From: Campylobacter majalis
GTDB lineage: Bacteria; Campylobacterota; Campylobacteria; Campylobacterales; Campylobacteraceae
DNA length: 64,000 nt
Assembly: GCF_905120465.1 (NCBI RefSeq)
Contig: NZ_CAJHOF010000002.1
Location: 96,590 to 160,589 of the forward strand
Direction of reading: 5' to 3'
Shown piece after piece: positions 55,805 through 64,000 of this stretch. The notes under the pieces are model-generated. The model had not been told where the DNA came from and made no database searches. It saw only the letters and a program-made list of their open reading frames with translations. How positions within the stretch are numbered: the stretch's first letter is position 1; the number at the start of each line of letters is the position of its first letter. Position numbers and translations under genes: made by a program.

Positions 55805-56311
55805 TTAGTGCGAATCACCCTTGTGTAAAAAATAAAGCCCAACACAAAGTGCAAGTATACTAAGTGCTAAATACCCCATTTCAAGTGGTGTTGTAAAATT
55901 TGCATGAAGCACACGCTGGAAAAAATTTACTATCAAAACCATAACAATGACTTTAGCAAGTTTATCTTTTAGCTCATCTAATGAATGCACCTCTAAAACA
56001 CTGTTTTTCTCGCCCTTCATCTGCTCTATCTCACCGATAAACAGCTCATATATACCAAATCCAAATATAAACAGCACCAAAGCCATTAAGTAAAGATCAA
56101 TCGCACCGACTATAACCCCAACTATATCAGCATGAAAATCCTCTGGATGAATGCCTTTAAAAAAATAAGCATACACATCGCCAAATACAACAAGCACATC
56201 ATAACTAGCTATGATAAAAAGCACAATCGCCCCAAGCAAACAAAATACGACTGGCAAAATAGTAAATGTGCTACTTGCTAACATTAACTTCTCAAAAACT
56301 CTTTTAAGCAT
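55805..56311 (-). CDS. YqhA-family (UPF0114) membrane protein
   Basis: A 168-residue protein with three to four membrane helices. The patterns [44 protein letters not shown] and [22 protein letters not shown] match the UPF0114/YqhA family, of unknown function. It is 16 bp upstream of hemE on the same strand. A region of about 175 bp, including the asd hairpin, separates it from asd. Confidence 0.85.
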   Translation of the reverse strand: MLKRVFEKLMLASSTFTILPVVFCLLGAIVLFIIASYDVLVVFGDVYAYFFKGIHPEDFHADIVGVIVGAIDLYLMALVLFIFGFGIYELFIGEIEQMKGEKNSVLEVHSLDELKDKLAKVIVMVLIVNFFQRVLHANFTTPLEMGYLALSILALCVGLYFLHKGDSH

Positions 56312-56452
56312 TAAATTCCTTATTAAAATTTCAATTACTCATTGTATAAAAATTTGGCTTAATTTATTAAATTTAAAAATTTACTAGCTGCTTAGCCCTT
56401 TTAAAGCGACTAAAATTTTAAGTTTTTTATATTTTTTAAACAGTATTGCTTA

Positions 56453-56481
56453 AAACTAGCCACGAAATTTATGGCTAGTTT
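56453..56481 (-). terminator. Terminator-like hairpin after asd
   Basis: A perfect 10-bp inverted repeat (AAACTAGCCA against TGGCTAGTTT) with a 9-base loop, 6 bp past the asd stop, leaving TTTT on the minus strand. Confidence 0.65.
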
Positions 56482-56487
56482 GATAAA

Positions 56488-57519
56488 TTATTTATTTTCT
56501 GGTAGCTCTATCCATTTTTGTGCTATTCTAACAGCATTTGTCGCTGCCCCTACGCGGATCTGATCAGCACTGCACCATAAATGTAGCACGTTATCGCGGT
56601 ATATATCTTTACGTATCCTTCCAACATAAGTTTCGTTTGTATCAGTTGAATGTAGCGGCATAGGATACTCTTTTTTTGCTGGATCATCAAGCAATACAAC
56701 ACCAGGAGCCATTTTTAAAATCTCTTTTGCACGTTGGACATTTACACTATTGTTAAAATGTATAGTAATTGCTTCTGAATGACTTCTAAGCACTGGCACA
56801 CGCACACAAGTGGCTGAGACTTCTATATTTTTGTGTAAAATTTTCTGAGTTTCATTTACCATTTTTAACTCTTCTTTTGTGTAATCATTATCACAAAATA
56901 CATCTATGTGAGGGATAACATTAAACGCTAAACGATGTGCAAAAACTTTTGCCTCGCACTCATCAAGCTTAAATTCAAAAAATTTCTGAAGCTGAAGCAC
57001 AAGCTCTTCCATACCCTCCTTACCAGCCCCACTTGCAGCCTGATATGTCGATACATCAACACGTTTTATATCAAACTCATCGTCTAATGGCTTTAAAATT
57101 TGCACCATTTGTATGGTTGAGCAGTTTGGGTTTGCGATAATTCCAGTTTGTTTATACAAGGCGATATCTTGTGGATTGCACTCTGGAACAACCAAAGCAA
57201 CATCTGGTTGCATTCGAAAATGACTTGTGTTGTCTATCACGACCGCTCCACTAGCTGCTGCAATTGGAGCAAATTTTTCTGAAACTGAGCCACCAGCAGA
57301 AAAAAATGCTATATCTATATCATATTCGTCCCAAATTTCATTTGTAAGCTCTTTAACCTTATAACTTTTGCCGTTAAATTCTATCTCACTTCCAGCACTT
57401 TTCGCACTTGCAAGTGGCAAAATATCGCCAACAGGAAAATTAACTTCAGACAAAACATTAAAAATCTCTTCACCTACAGCTCCAGTCGCACCTACAACAG
57501 CAATGTTAAATTTTCTCAA
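56488..57519 (-). CDS. asd: Aspartate-semialdehyde dehydrogenase
   Basis: A 343-residue NADP enzyme that makes aspartate semialdehyde for lysine/diaminopimelate, threonine and methionine. The nucleotide-binding start is NIAVVGATGAVGEEIFNVL. The catalytic Cys sits in NPNCSTIQMVQIL, and SGAGKEGMEEL and VRVPVLRSHSEAITI also match. asd lies downstream of flgR, as in C. jejuni. A hairpin follows the stop. Confidence 0.96.
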   Translation of the reverse strand: MRKFNIAVVGATGAVGEEIFNVLSEVNFPVGDILPLASAKSAGSEIEFNGKSYKVKELTNEIWDEYDIDIAFFSAGGSVSEKFAPIAAASGAVVIDNTSHFRMQPDVALVVPECNPQDIALYKQTGIIANPNCSTIQMVQILKPLDDEFDIKRVDVSTYQAASGAGKEGMEELVLQLQKFFEFKLDECEAKVFAHRLAFNVIPHIDVFCDNDYTKEELKMVNETQKILHKNIEVSATCVRVPVLRSHSEAITIHFNNSVNVQRAKEILKMAPGVVLLDDPAKKEYPMPLHSTDTNETYVGRIRKDIYRDNVLHLWCSADQIRVGAATNAVRIAQKWIELPENK

Positions 57520-57580
57520 TTTTTCTCCTTTTTTGCTTAAATTTTATTACACTTTAAATAAACACTAAATTTTAATCACG

Positions 57581-58744
57581 CTAAACTAAGGCACCTTTTC
57601 TAGCCCTTAAAAATAAATCATCTGTGCCTATAGTCTCATTATCGCTTAATATTGCAGCACGCTCGACTATTGAAACTAGCTCTCTGATATTTCCAGGATA
57701 TGTATATGATAACAGCTCATCTACTGCTGTTTTATCAAAGCTTTTAACTCCTAATTCATACTCTTTACTTACTTTCTCAAGGATAGAGTTTGCAATAGGC
57801 AAAATTTCATCTTTTCGCTCTCTTAAAGGCGGAATATTAAGTGGAATTGTATTTAGTCTATAATATAAATCTTCTCTAAAATTACCATTTTTTATTGCAT
57901 TTTGCAAGTCAGCATTTGTCGCACTAATGATCCGCACGTCAATCTTTATACTCTTTGTTCCACCAAGTCGTGTAATTTCTCTCTCCTGCAATGCCCTTAA
58001 AATTTTAGGTTGCAAATTTATAGGCATCTCAGCTATCTCATCTAAAAACAATGTTCCACCATTTGCTAGTTCAAATAGACCTATTTTAGCACTACTTGCA
58101 TCAGTAAAAGCACCTTTTTCGTAGCCAAAAAGCTCACTTTCTATTAAATTTTCAGGAATTGCCGCCATATTTATAGCCACAAATGATTGATTATTTCGCT
58201 TTGAATTGGCGTGAATATAGTTCGCAAAAACCTCTTTGCCCACTCCACTCTCACCCATTATCATTACACTAGCATTAGTGATTGCAGCCTTTAAGGCAAG
58301 TTTTTTGGTATATTGTATCGCTTGTGAAGTTCCTATAAAACCAGCTGAAATTTCAGTGTTTTTGATATCTCTTTTAGGGGTGCTTACTACTTTTTGTCGC
58401 TCTTTTTTTACTCTCATTATTGCTTGATACAGCGTATCTACATCAAAAGGTTTTGTTAAAAAATCCTTAACACCAAGCCTTACACTCTCTATGGCTCTGT
58501 TTAATGTGGCATTTGCAGTCATAATTATCACATCATATTTTCCATCCAATGCATTTACAAACTCAAGTCCATCCATGCCAGGCATATTTATATCTGTTAC
58601 TATTAGTTCAATCTCATCATCAAGTTTTTTTAGTGCTTCCGTGGCTGATTTATAACATTTTATATTGAGTTCATCATATTCACTTAGTGCAATTTGTAAT
58701 GATTTTCGCATATTTATATCATCTTCAACAATAGCTATATTCAT
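57581..58744 (-). CDS. flgR: Sigma-54 response regulator FlgR without DNA-binding domain
   Basis: A 387-residue NtrC-type activator with a receiver domain (residues 1-115, Asp site in LIVTDINMPGMDG) and an AAA+ domain (about 133-365) with Walker A GESGVGKEVFAN and FLDEIAEM. The sigma-54 contact loop is GAFTDA, not the common GAFTGA. The protein ends at ATIGTDDLFLRARKGALV-type sequence with no Fis-type helix-turn-helix, as described for H. pylori FlgR. In C. jejuni FlgS-FlgR turns on sigma-54 flagellar genes. It overlaps flgQ by 4 bp. Confidence 0.92.
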   Translation of the reverse strand: MNIAIVEDDINMRKSLQIALSEYDELNIKCYKSATEALKKLDDEIELIVTDINMPGMDGLEFVNALDGKYDVIIMTANATLNRAIESVRLGVKDFLTKPFDVDTLYQAIMRVKKERQKVVSTPKRDIKNTEISAGFIGTSQAIQYTKKLALKAAITNASVMIMGESGVGKEVFANYIHANSKRNNQSFVAINMAAIPENLIESELFGYEKGAFTDASSAKIGLFELANGGTLFLDEIAEMPINLQPKILRALQEREITRLGGTKSIKIDVRIISATNADLQNAIKNGNFREDLYYRLNTIPLNIPPLRERKDEILPIANSILEKVSKEYELGVKSFDKTAVDELLSYTYPGNIRELVSIVERAAILSDNETIGTDDLFLRARKGALV

Positions 58745-59145
58745 TTTTGTCTCTTTTGAAATTTATAAATAACAACTGAATTTTGTTTAAAATCAATCGT
58801 AAAATATATCGGATATAGTGTTAAATAGATACTATTTGAAACATTTGTTGTAGTTTTTAACAACTCACTACGCACACTAACTCTTTCATTTGTAAAACAA
58901 TCAAATAACAAGTCTTTATGAAAATTTAAATACCTAAGTATATCCATATCATCATGCTTTTTAGAATCTATCTCGCATTGGTATGTAAATTCTCCACCAC
59001 TTCGCGAAATCATAGAGCGCGATATATTTAAATTTTGCGAACTTATAACATTGTTTTTTACATTTACATTAGCCCAAAAAACAAACTCATCCAGGCTAAA
59101 TGTAAATTTTAAAAACAATATCAATAAGCAAAAAGTTCGTGCCAC
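58741..59145 (-). CDS. flgQ: Flagellar motility protein FlgQ
   Basis: A 134-residue exported protein with a signal peptide of about 17 residues and a beta-rich rest including SISRSGGEF-like and YQCEIDSKKHDDMD stretches. No catalytic motif is visible. The assignment rests on position between flgP and flgR, size and signal peptide, matching flgQ (C. jejuni, basal-disk related, needed for motility). It overlaps flgP by 25 bp. Confidence 0.8.
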   Translation of the reverse strand: MARTFCLLILFLKFTFSLDEFVFWANVNVKNNVISSQNLNISRSMISRSGGEFTYQCEIDSKKHDDMDILRYLNFHKDLLFDCFTNERVSVRSELLKTTTNVSNSIYLTLYPIYFTIDFKQNSVVIYKFQKRQK

Positions 59146-59618
59146 TTGTTTTGATCTACACTTAAACTCATATCTACTTTATACAATCCATTTACAAAGC
59201 TTTCATTTGTAATTGTTGCATTTTTTACAAGTCCTTGAACTTTTGAAGTAATAGACGAATCTTTCAACATCGCATCACGGACGGTATCTTGTGCGTTAAT
59301 TTTAACACCGTAAAGCTTACCAGCAAGTTGTGAATATGCGTCAGCCATAGCAGCACGCTTTGCCAGTGTAAGAGCCTGTGCATATGACACAGTATTCATC
59401 GGAGCTATTCCCTCGCCAGTAGCATTAAAACTAACTTCAACAGGTGCAGTAGCATACGACATCTTCTCTTTTTGCATAACTTCTCTTAAATCATCTTTGT
59501 CAATTTTTTGTATGACTATATCTCTATTTGCGGTTGTTCTTGGTTCACCAACAAAACCATTCCAAGAGCATCCACTAAATACCAATAAAATCTTGATAAA
59601 AAAAGCTACTTTTTTCAT
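59121..59618 (-). CDS. flgP: Flagellar basal-disk lipoprotein FlgP
   Basis: A 165-residue lipoprotein with lipobox FSGC (Cys17), starting MKKVAFFIKILLVFSGCSW. The core AQALTLAKRAAMADAYSQLAGKLYGVKINAQ is the LPP20/FlgP-type SHS2-like pattern. FlgP forms the large disk under the outer membrane that scaffolds the high-torque Campylobacter flagellar motor. It lies 10 bp downstream of gyrA with the flgQ-flgR genes behind it, the arrangement known from C. jejuni. I found no sigma-54 promoter in the short gap. Confidence 0.9.
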   Translation of the reverse strand: MKKVAFFIKILLVFSGCSWNGFVGEPRTTANRDIVIQKIDKDDLREVMQKEKMSYATAPVEVSFNATGEGIAPMNTVSYAQALTLAKRAAMADAYSQLAGKLYGVKINAQDTVRDAMLKDSSITSKVQGLVKNATITNESFVNGLYKVDMSLSVDQNKWHELFAY

Positions 59619-59628
59619 ACTTTTTCCT

Positions 59629-62238
59629 TTATTCTAGGTCTAAATTCTCATCGCCTTCTGTTTCGTCTTCATCAGCCTTAGGACATTTTGCTATACTTAC
59701 TACATCATCGCCATCTACATTTACAACTATAACGCCACTTGTATTTCGTCCAGCTTTGCGTATGCTTTGCATATCCACCCTTATCATCTTGCCACTTGAT
59801 GTTAGTGCCATCAAATCAGCCTCATCATCAACCATAACAACGCCCACCAAATCACCAGTGCGATTATTTAGCTTCATGCAAATAACCCCTTTGCCACCAC
59901 GATTTGTCAAACGATATTCATCAGCGGTTGTGCGTTTGCCAATACCTTTTTGAGATATACTTAAAATTTCTTGCATATTGTTTTCAATAACTGCTGCACC
60001 AACAACCTCGTCACCATTTTCTTTAAATTTAATACCAGTTACACCACGTGCAGTTCTGCCCATTTGGCGAACCTTACTTACATTAAATTTAAGACACATG
60101 CCTTTTTTAGTAACAATAAACAACATAGTTTCATCACAATTTTCATCAATAGCATCATCATCAATACTTTCATCATCAGCCACAACTGCTTCAAAAGCTA
60201 TGTTTTCTTCTGTGTCTATTACACCATTATGTTCATTATCGCTTGATACAAAACCTTCATTTGCCACCTCAACAATAAGAGCCGTTACAAGCTCGTCGTT
60301 ATCATCTAGGCTAATCGCTCTAACGCCAATTGAGCGGATATTTTTAAACTCACTTAAATTTGTGCGTTTTACAACACCATTTTTAGTGAAGAACGCAAGT
60401 GATTTATTCTCATCAAAATCAGTAGTTGGAATGATTGCTTTTATCTTTTCATCAGGTTGTAGCTGGATTAAATTTACGACAGCTTTGCCTTTTGCCGTTC
60501 TTGATCCTTCAGGAATTTTATACACTTTAAGCCAGTAAAGCTGTCCGCGATCGGTTACAAACATCAGCGTATCGTGAGTATTTGATGTAAAGAAGCTTTC
60601 TATAAAATCATCATCATATGTAGTCACCGCCACTTTACCCTTGCCACCACGCTTTTGTTTTTCATACTGCTTACTTGGCACACGTTTAATGTACCCACGG
60701 TGCGTTATAGTTACAACCATATTTTCATTAGGTATTAAATCTTCTATATCTATATCATCATAATCATCTACTATCTCAGTTAATCTAGGGACTTTAAATT
60801 TAGACTTAACCTCACTTAACTCATCTCTTATGATGTTTTCTAGCAGCGTTTCACTTTTTAAAATTTCGCTCAGTCTTTCTATTTCAGCCATTAACTCTTT
60901 TAATTCAGCTTCTAGTTTTTCACGCTCAAGTCCGGTTAATTTACTTAAACGCATATCAAGTATCGCATCAGCTTGCAATCTAGATAGACTAAATTTGCTC
61001 ATCAAGCCCTCTCTTGCCGTAGCTGTATCAGCACTAGAACGAATTAGCTCAATAACTTCGTCTATATTATCAAGTGCGATTTTTAAGCCGTCTAATATAT
61101 GTGCCCTTGCTTTTGCTTTTTCTAAATCATATATCGTTCGGCGTATGATTATGGTTTTTCTGTGATTTAAGAAAAGCTTTAATAACTCAATTAAATTAAA
61201 TACCTTTGGCTCTTTATTGTCAATCGCAAGCATAATAACACCAAAAGTGCTTTCCATAGTAGTTGATTTAAACAGATTATTTAAAACAATATCGCTCATT
61301 GCATCGCGTTTTAATTCGATAACTACGCGTATGCCCTCTCTATCGCTTTCATCACGCACCTCGCTTATGCCTTCAATCTGTTTTTCCTTGACTAATTCGG
61401 CAATTTGTTCAATAAGACGAGCTTTATTTGTCTGATATGGCAATTCATCTATAACGATAACATCTTTGTTTTGCTTTTTTTCTATATGTGTTTTAGCTCG
61501 AACTTTTACGCGTCCGCGTCCAGTGCGATATGCATCTATAATGCCTTTTTTGCCAAATATAATACCACCAGTTGGGAAATCTGGACCTTTTATGTGTTGC
61601 ATTATCTCTTCTAGGCTTGCATTTTTATTATCAAGCACACACAAAAGTCCATCTATAAGCTCATCTAGACTGTGTGGGGGGATATTTGTCGCCATACCAA
61701 CAGCAATACCGCTTGAACCATTTAATAATAAATTTGGTACTCTACTTGGAAGCACATCAGGCTCCATTTCGCTTCCATCATAGTTTGGTATAAAATCAAC
61801 CGTATCTTTTTCTATATCGCTTAAAATTTCTTCGCTTAATCTTGTCATTTTAGCTTCAGTATAACGCATGGCTGCCGCACCATCACCATCGATAGAGCCA
61901 AAGTTACCCTGTCCATCAACACTAGGATATCGCATAGAAAAACTCTGTGCCATTCTAACAAGTGCATCATAAACTGCCGTATCGCCATGTGGGTGGTATT
62001 TACCTATGACATCACCAACTATACGGGCTGATTTTACATATTTTGCACTAGCTCTTACTCCAAGTTTGTGCATTGCATATAAGATACGTCTATGAACAGG
62101 CTTTAGCCCATCTCTAGCATCAGGCAATGCACGACCTATAATAACACTCATAGAATAATCTAAATAACTAGCTTTTATAGAATCTTCAATATCTATTTTT
62201 TGAATATCTTGATGTTGATTTAATAAATTTTGTTCCAT
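59629..62238 (-). CDS. gyrA: DNA gyrase subunit A
   Basis: An 869-residue GyrA. The active-site Tyr126 is in [11 protein letters not shown]. The quinolone-determining region reads [12 protein letters not shown], with Thr87 and Asp91 (positions 86 and 90 in C. jejuni numbering), both the susceptible type. The C-terminal pinwheel starts with the GyrA box QKRGGKG and contains a very acidic insertion around [18 protein letters not shown]. The protein ends [21 protein letters not shown] box lies 27 bp before the ATG. flgP follows. Confidence 0.97.
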   Translation of the reverse strand: MEQNLLNQHQDIQKIDIEDSIKASYLDYSMSVIIGRALPDARDGLKPVHRRILYAMHKLGVRASAKYVKSARIVGDVIGKYHPHGDTAVYDALVRMAQSFSMRYPSVDGQGNFGSIDGDGAAAMRYTEAKMTRLSEEILSDIEKDTVDFIPNYDGSEMEPDVLPSRVPNLLLNGSSGIAVGMATNIPPHSLDELIDGLLCVLDNKNASLEEIMQHIKGPDFPTGGIIFGKKGIIDAYRTGRGRVKVRAKTHIEKKQNKDVIVIDELPYQTNKARLIEQIAELVKEKQIEGISEVRDESDREGIRVVIELKRDAMSDIVLNNLFKSTTMESTFGVIMLAIDNKEPKVFNLIELLKLFLNHRKTIIIRRTIYDLEKAKARAHILDGLKIALDNIDEVIELIRSSADTATAREGLMSKFSLSRLQADAILDMRLSKLTGLEREKLEAELKELMAEIERLSEILKSETLLENIIRDELSEVKSKFKVPRLTEIVDDYDDIDIEDLIPNENMVVTITHRGYIKRVPSKQYEKQKRGGKGKVAVTTYDDDFIESFFTSNTHDTLMFVTDRGQLYWLKVYKIPEGSRTAKGKAVVNLIQLQPDEKIKAIIPTTDFDENKSLAFFTKNGVVKRTNLSEFKNIRSIGVRAISLDDNDELVTALIVEVANEGFVSSDNEHNGVIDTEENIAFEAVVADDESIDDDAIDENCDETMLFIVTKKGMCLKFNVSKVRQMGRTARGVTGIKFKENGDEVVGAAVIENNMQEILSISQKGIGKRTTADEYRLTNRGGKGVICMKLNNRTGDLVGVVMVDDEADLMALTSSGKMIRVDMQSIRKAGRNTSGVIVVNVDGDDVVSIAKCPKADEDETEGDENLDLE

Positions 62239-62995
62239 ATAATATCCTTAAAATTTGAGAATAAATTATAACCAATATTTAATAAAAATAGACTAAATGC
62301 TTTTTATGTAAAATTAACTACAAAATTTAAATTTAATAGTAATTTTGTTTTACTGGCATATTTTATAACTTTTTTTAACTTTAAAATACACAAAAATAGT
62401 TTTAGGCCATGATTATACCGATAAATATACTTTTTGTTTATAAAATTTGCAAAATTTCTCAAAATTGTCTCACAAAGATAAAGACACAAACAGTATCTTT
62501 AAAAATATTTTGTTACAAAAGACAAATATAACGACTTTTACGTTAGCAAAAATATCTCTACAAATAGATAAAATCATATACAACTTAGATTATTTTTAAA
62601 ATTTATTTAAAGCAAAAAGATAGCAATTTTGATTGTTTTAAGTTTTGATAATGCAATTTTTATAAATCACAAATCAAAATAATTTTTTGATTTAAGTTTA
62701 AAATCTATATCTTATATATGATTTTTTGTTTTTGATAAAATAAAAAAATTATTTTAATTATTTATATTAATATTTTTTTAATATATTTCTTATATGTTTT
62801 GTTTTTATAAATATTTAGATAATGCATATCATAGTATTTAGAGATATTTTTAAATATAATTTGTGATACATAAAATGTAATATGCAATCTATTTATCATA
62901 ATTTATCATAAATAATATATTTAATTATTTTAATTAAGTTTTAATAATCATAGCTGTAAAATAATCACGCAAAATCTTACATAAAAAGGATTAAA
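62239..62995. other. 757-bp AT-rich control region between gyrA and chemoreceptor
   Basis: Divergent gap with the gyrA promoter on the minus strand (62265-62270) and a likely TAAAAT promoter near 62957 for the chemoreceptor. It is extremely AT-rich, with short direct repeats such as ATTTATCATA twice near 62893-62912. No gene, RNA or clear regulator site is recognised. A 61-codon minus-strand frame here has no ribosome-binding site. Confidence 0.5.
62265..62270 (-). promoter_or_regulatory. Probable -10 box of gyrA
   Basis: TATAAT on the minus strand, 26 bp before the gyrA ATG, preceded by a T-rich stretch. AAGGATAT serves as ribosome-binding site. Confidence 0.55.
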
Positions 62996-64000
62996 ATGAA
63001 AAAGGTTGCAAATAAAATAGCCATTATTATCTTGGTGCTATTAAGTGTTGCTTTTATCGTATTTTCGTCGCTTAGCTATTTTAGCTCAAAAGACAATACT
63101 ATAGAGTTAGTCAAAAGCTCAAAGCAGTCCATGTCTGTATCTATAGATGTGTTTATCCGTGAGCTAATAGGGACAAAATTTATTGCTCTTGATGGCTTTG
63201 AAAGCTATATTAAAAATCATCCAGAGATGCTATTTGATAGAGAAGTTTTCAAACAAGAACTTGCAAGGATGTCTGGAGCACTTGATGTCGATGAAATTTT
63301 CATGGGATTTGCCGATGATGGAGAGATGATTGTTTCTGAGATAAAACAGGGACAACCACCTAAAATCGTTTCTGTAAAACAATCAAGCACTTTTGATGCT
63401 AGACGTCGTGGCTGGTATGAAAGAGCTATGCAAAACCCAGGCAAAACTATATTTAGCAATCCATACTTAACGACAAGTGGAAATATGTCAATTAGTATAG
63501 CTAGACAATTTAGTATGAATGGCAAAATATATGGTGTAATTGCTATTGATATATATTTAACAAAAATCGACGATGCGCTACTTAAAATTCGTGACACACA
63601 AAATGCTTATGGCGTATTAATAGACATGAATAAAAAAGTATTCATTTCTCATCGCAATAAAGACTTTATTTTGTCAGAAAATCCAGAACCAAAAAGCATC
63701 GTAAATGCAATCATGGCTGGGTATAGCCAAAATCCAGAAAGCGGTTTTATCTATAATGGTAAAGGCAATACCGACAGAGTTGGTGCGTGCGAAGAATATG
63801 AAGAAGCTGGTTGGCTAGTATGTTCAGCAAGTCCTATGTCTGATTATGAAGATATGCTAAATAAGGCACTAATAAATCAAATTATAACCTCCATCCTCTT
63901 CATCATAATCATAGTTGCAATCTTAGTATTTGCTATAAACTACTTCTTACGTCCTTTATCTGGAATTTCTAATGGATTAAATTCATTCTTTAAATTCTTA
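62996..64000 (+). CDS. Methyl-accepting chemotaxis protein, dCache sensor part (3' end cut)
   Basis: The first 335 codons of a chemoreceptor. An N-terminal membrane helix (about residues 8-28) is followed by a periplasmic dCache_1 domain (about 35-290), a second membrane helix (about 298-318) and the start of the HAMP/signalling part, cut by the window end. The amino-acid-sensor motif of dCache domains (Y...R.WY...Y...D) is nearly complete: F-DARRRGWY, NPYLTTSG and GVIAIDIYL, with Phe for the first Tyr. An amino-acid-like ligand is plausible. AAAAGGA precedes the ATG. Confidence 0.88.
   Translation, partial: MKKVANKIAIIILVLLSVAFIVFSSLSYFSSKDNTIELVKSSKQSMSVSIDVFIRELIGTKFIALDGFESYIKNHPEMLFDREVFKQELARMSGALDVDEIFMGFADDGEMIVSEIKQGQPPKIVSVKQSSTFDARRRGWYERAMQNPGKTIFSNPYLTTSGNMSISIARQFSMNGKIYGVIAIDIYLTKIDDALLKIRDTQNAYGVLIDMNKKVFISHRNKDFILSENPEPKSIVNAIMAGYSQNPESGFIYNGKGNTDRVGACEEYEEAGWLVCSASPMSDYEDMLNKALINQIITSILFIIIIVAILVFAINYFLRPLSGISNGLNSFFKFL

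Noticed and set aside
59619..59700. Sigma-54 promoter for flgP
   Set aside because: No GGAA/TTGCT pair at correct spacing in the gap or the end of gyrA.
62304..62489. 61-codon minus-strand frame upstream of gyrA
   Set aside because: AT-rich, no ribosome-binding site, no recognisable features. It overlaps the expected promoter region.
63217..63597. 126-codon minus-strand frame
   Set aside because: Entirely antisense to the dCache domain of the chemoreceptor, which has clear coding motifs.

Overview
The window looks like a chromosomal segment of a Campylobacter species (Campylobacterota). It is strongly AT-rich and tightly packed, with many 1-14 bp gene overlaps. It carries genus-typical blocks: asd-flgR-flgQ-flgP-gyrA, nadK-recN-cbrR-tatD, tupABC-galU-pgi, ciaB, and a short comEC next to dprA. 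The gene order resembles parts of the C. jejuni map, but blocks are rearranged and several genes differ, so it is probably a species outside the jejuni/coli pair. I saw no tRNA, rRNA, CRISPR array or prophage.

Layout. 1-4.0 kb: 3' end of comEC, then yihY, dprA and a divergent polysaccharide deacetylase. 4.0-10.2 kb: ilvC, then an HDOD protein, RNase R, holA and the rpsF-ssb-rpsR operon. 10.2-12.4 kb: a 2.1 kb gene desert of decayed IS1595-type transposase pieces, separated by a modular hairpin repeat. 12.4-18.5 kb: an ABC-F ATPase whose TTG start sits in a strong hairpin, a tonB-exbD-exbB operon, and a haem-type TonB-dependent receptor with a G9 tract. 18.5-21.3 kb: further repeat copies, a 34-residue lipoprotein and a YedE-family transporter.

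21.3-35.6 kb is a long minus-strand envelope block: mrdA, an integral membrane protein, a GNAT acetyltransferase, engB, lptA, lptC, kdsC, hisB, rlpA, mltD, tatD, cbrR, recN, nadK and a GGDEF/EAL protein. The last gene ends in a G11 tract just before nadK. 35.6-44.6 kb: a YcxB-like protein, a second GGDEF/EAL protein, ciaB, a PilM/N/O-like trio and ppk. 44.7-50 kb: a 26-residue membrane microprotein, two Sel1-repeat lipoproteins, a DJ-1-like protein, a NYN protein, a copper-type (OprC/NosA-like) TonB-dependent receptor and a YigZ protein. 50-56.3 kb: tupA divergent from tupBC, galU, pgi, hemE and a YqhA-family protein. 56.5-62.2 kb: asd, flgR, flgQ, flgP and gyrA. The window ends inside a dCache chemoreceptor.

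How it fits together. Two outer-membrane receptors share the window with an energising TonB-ExbB-ExbD unit. The minus-strand block links lipopolysaccharide export, Kdo synthesis and peptidoglycan remodelling with cyclic-di-GMP signalling. Competence (comEC, dprA, PilM/N/O-like genes) and motility (flgR, flgPQ, chemoreceptor) are also present. The most notable signals are two poly-G tracts that could switch a haem receptor on or off and change the C-terminus of a c-di-GMP protein reading towards nadK, a repeat family whose hairpin arms covary, and an RBS/start-codon hairpin on the ABC-F gene.
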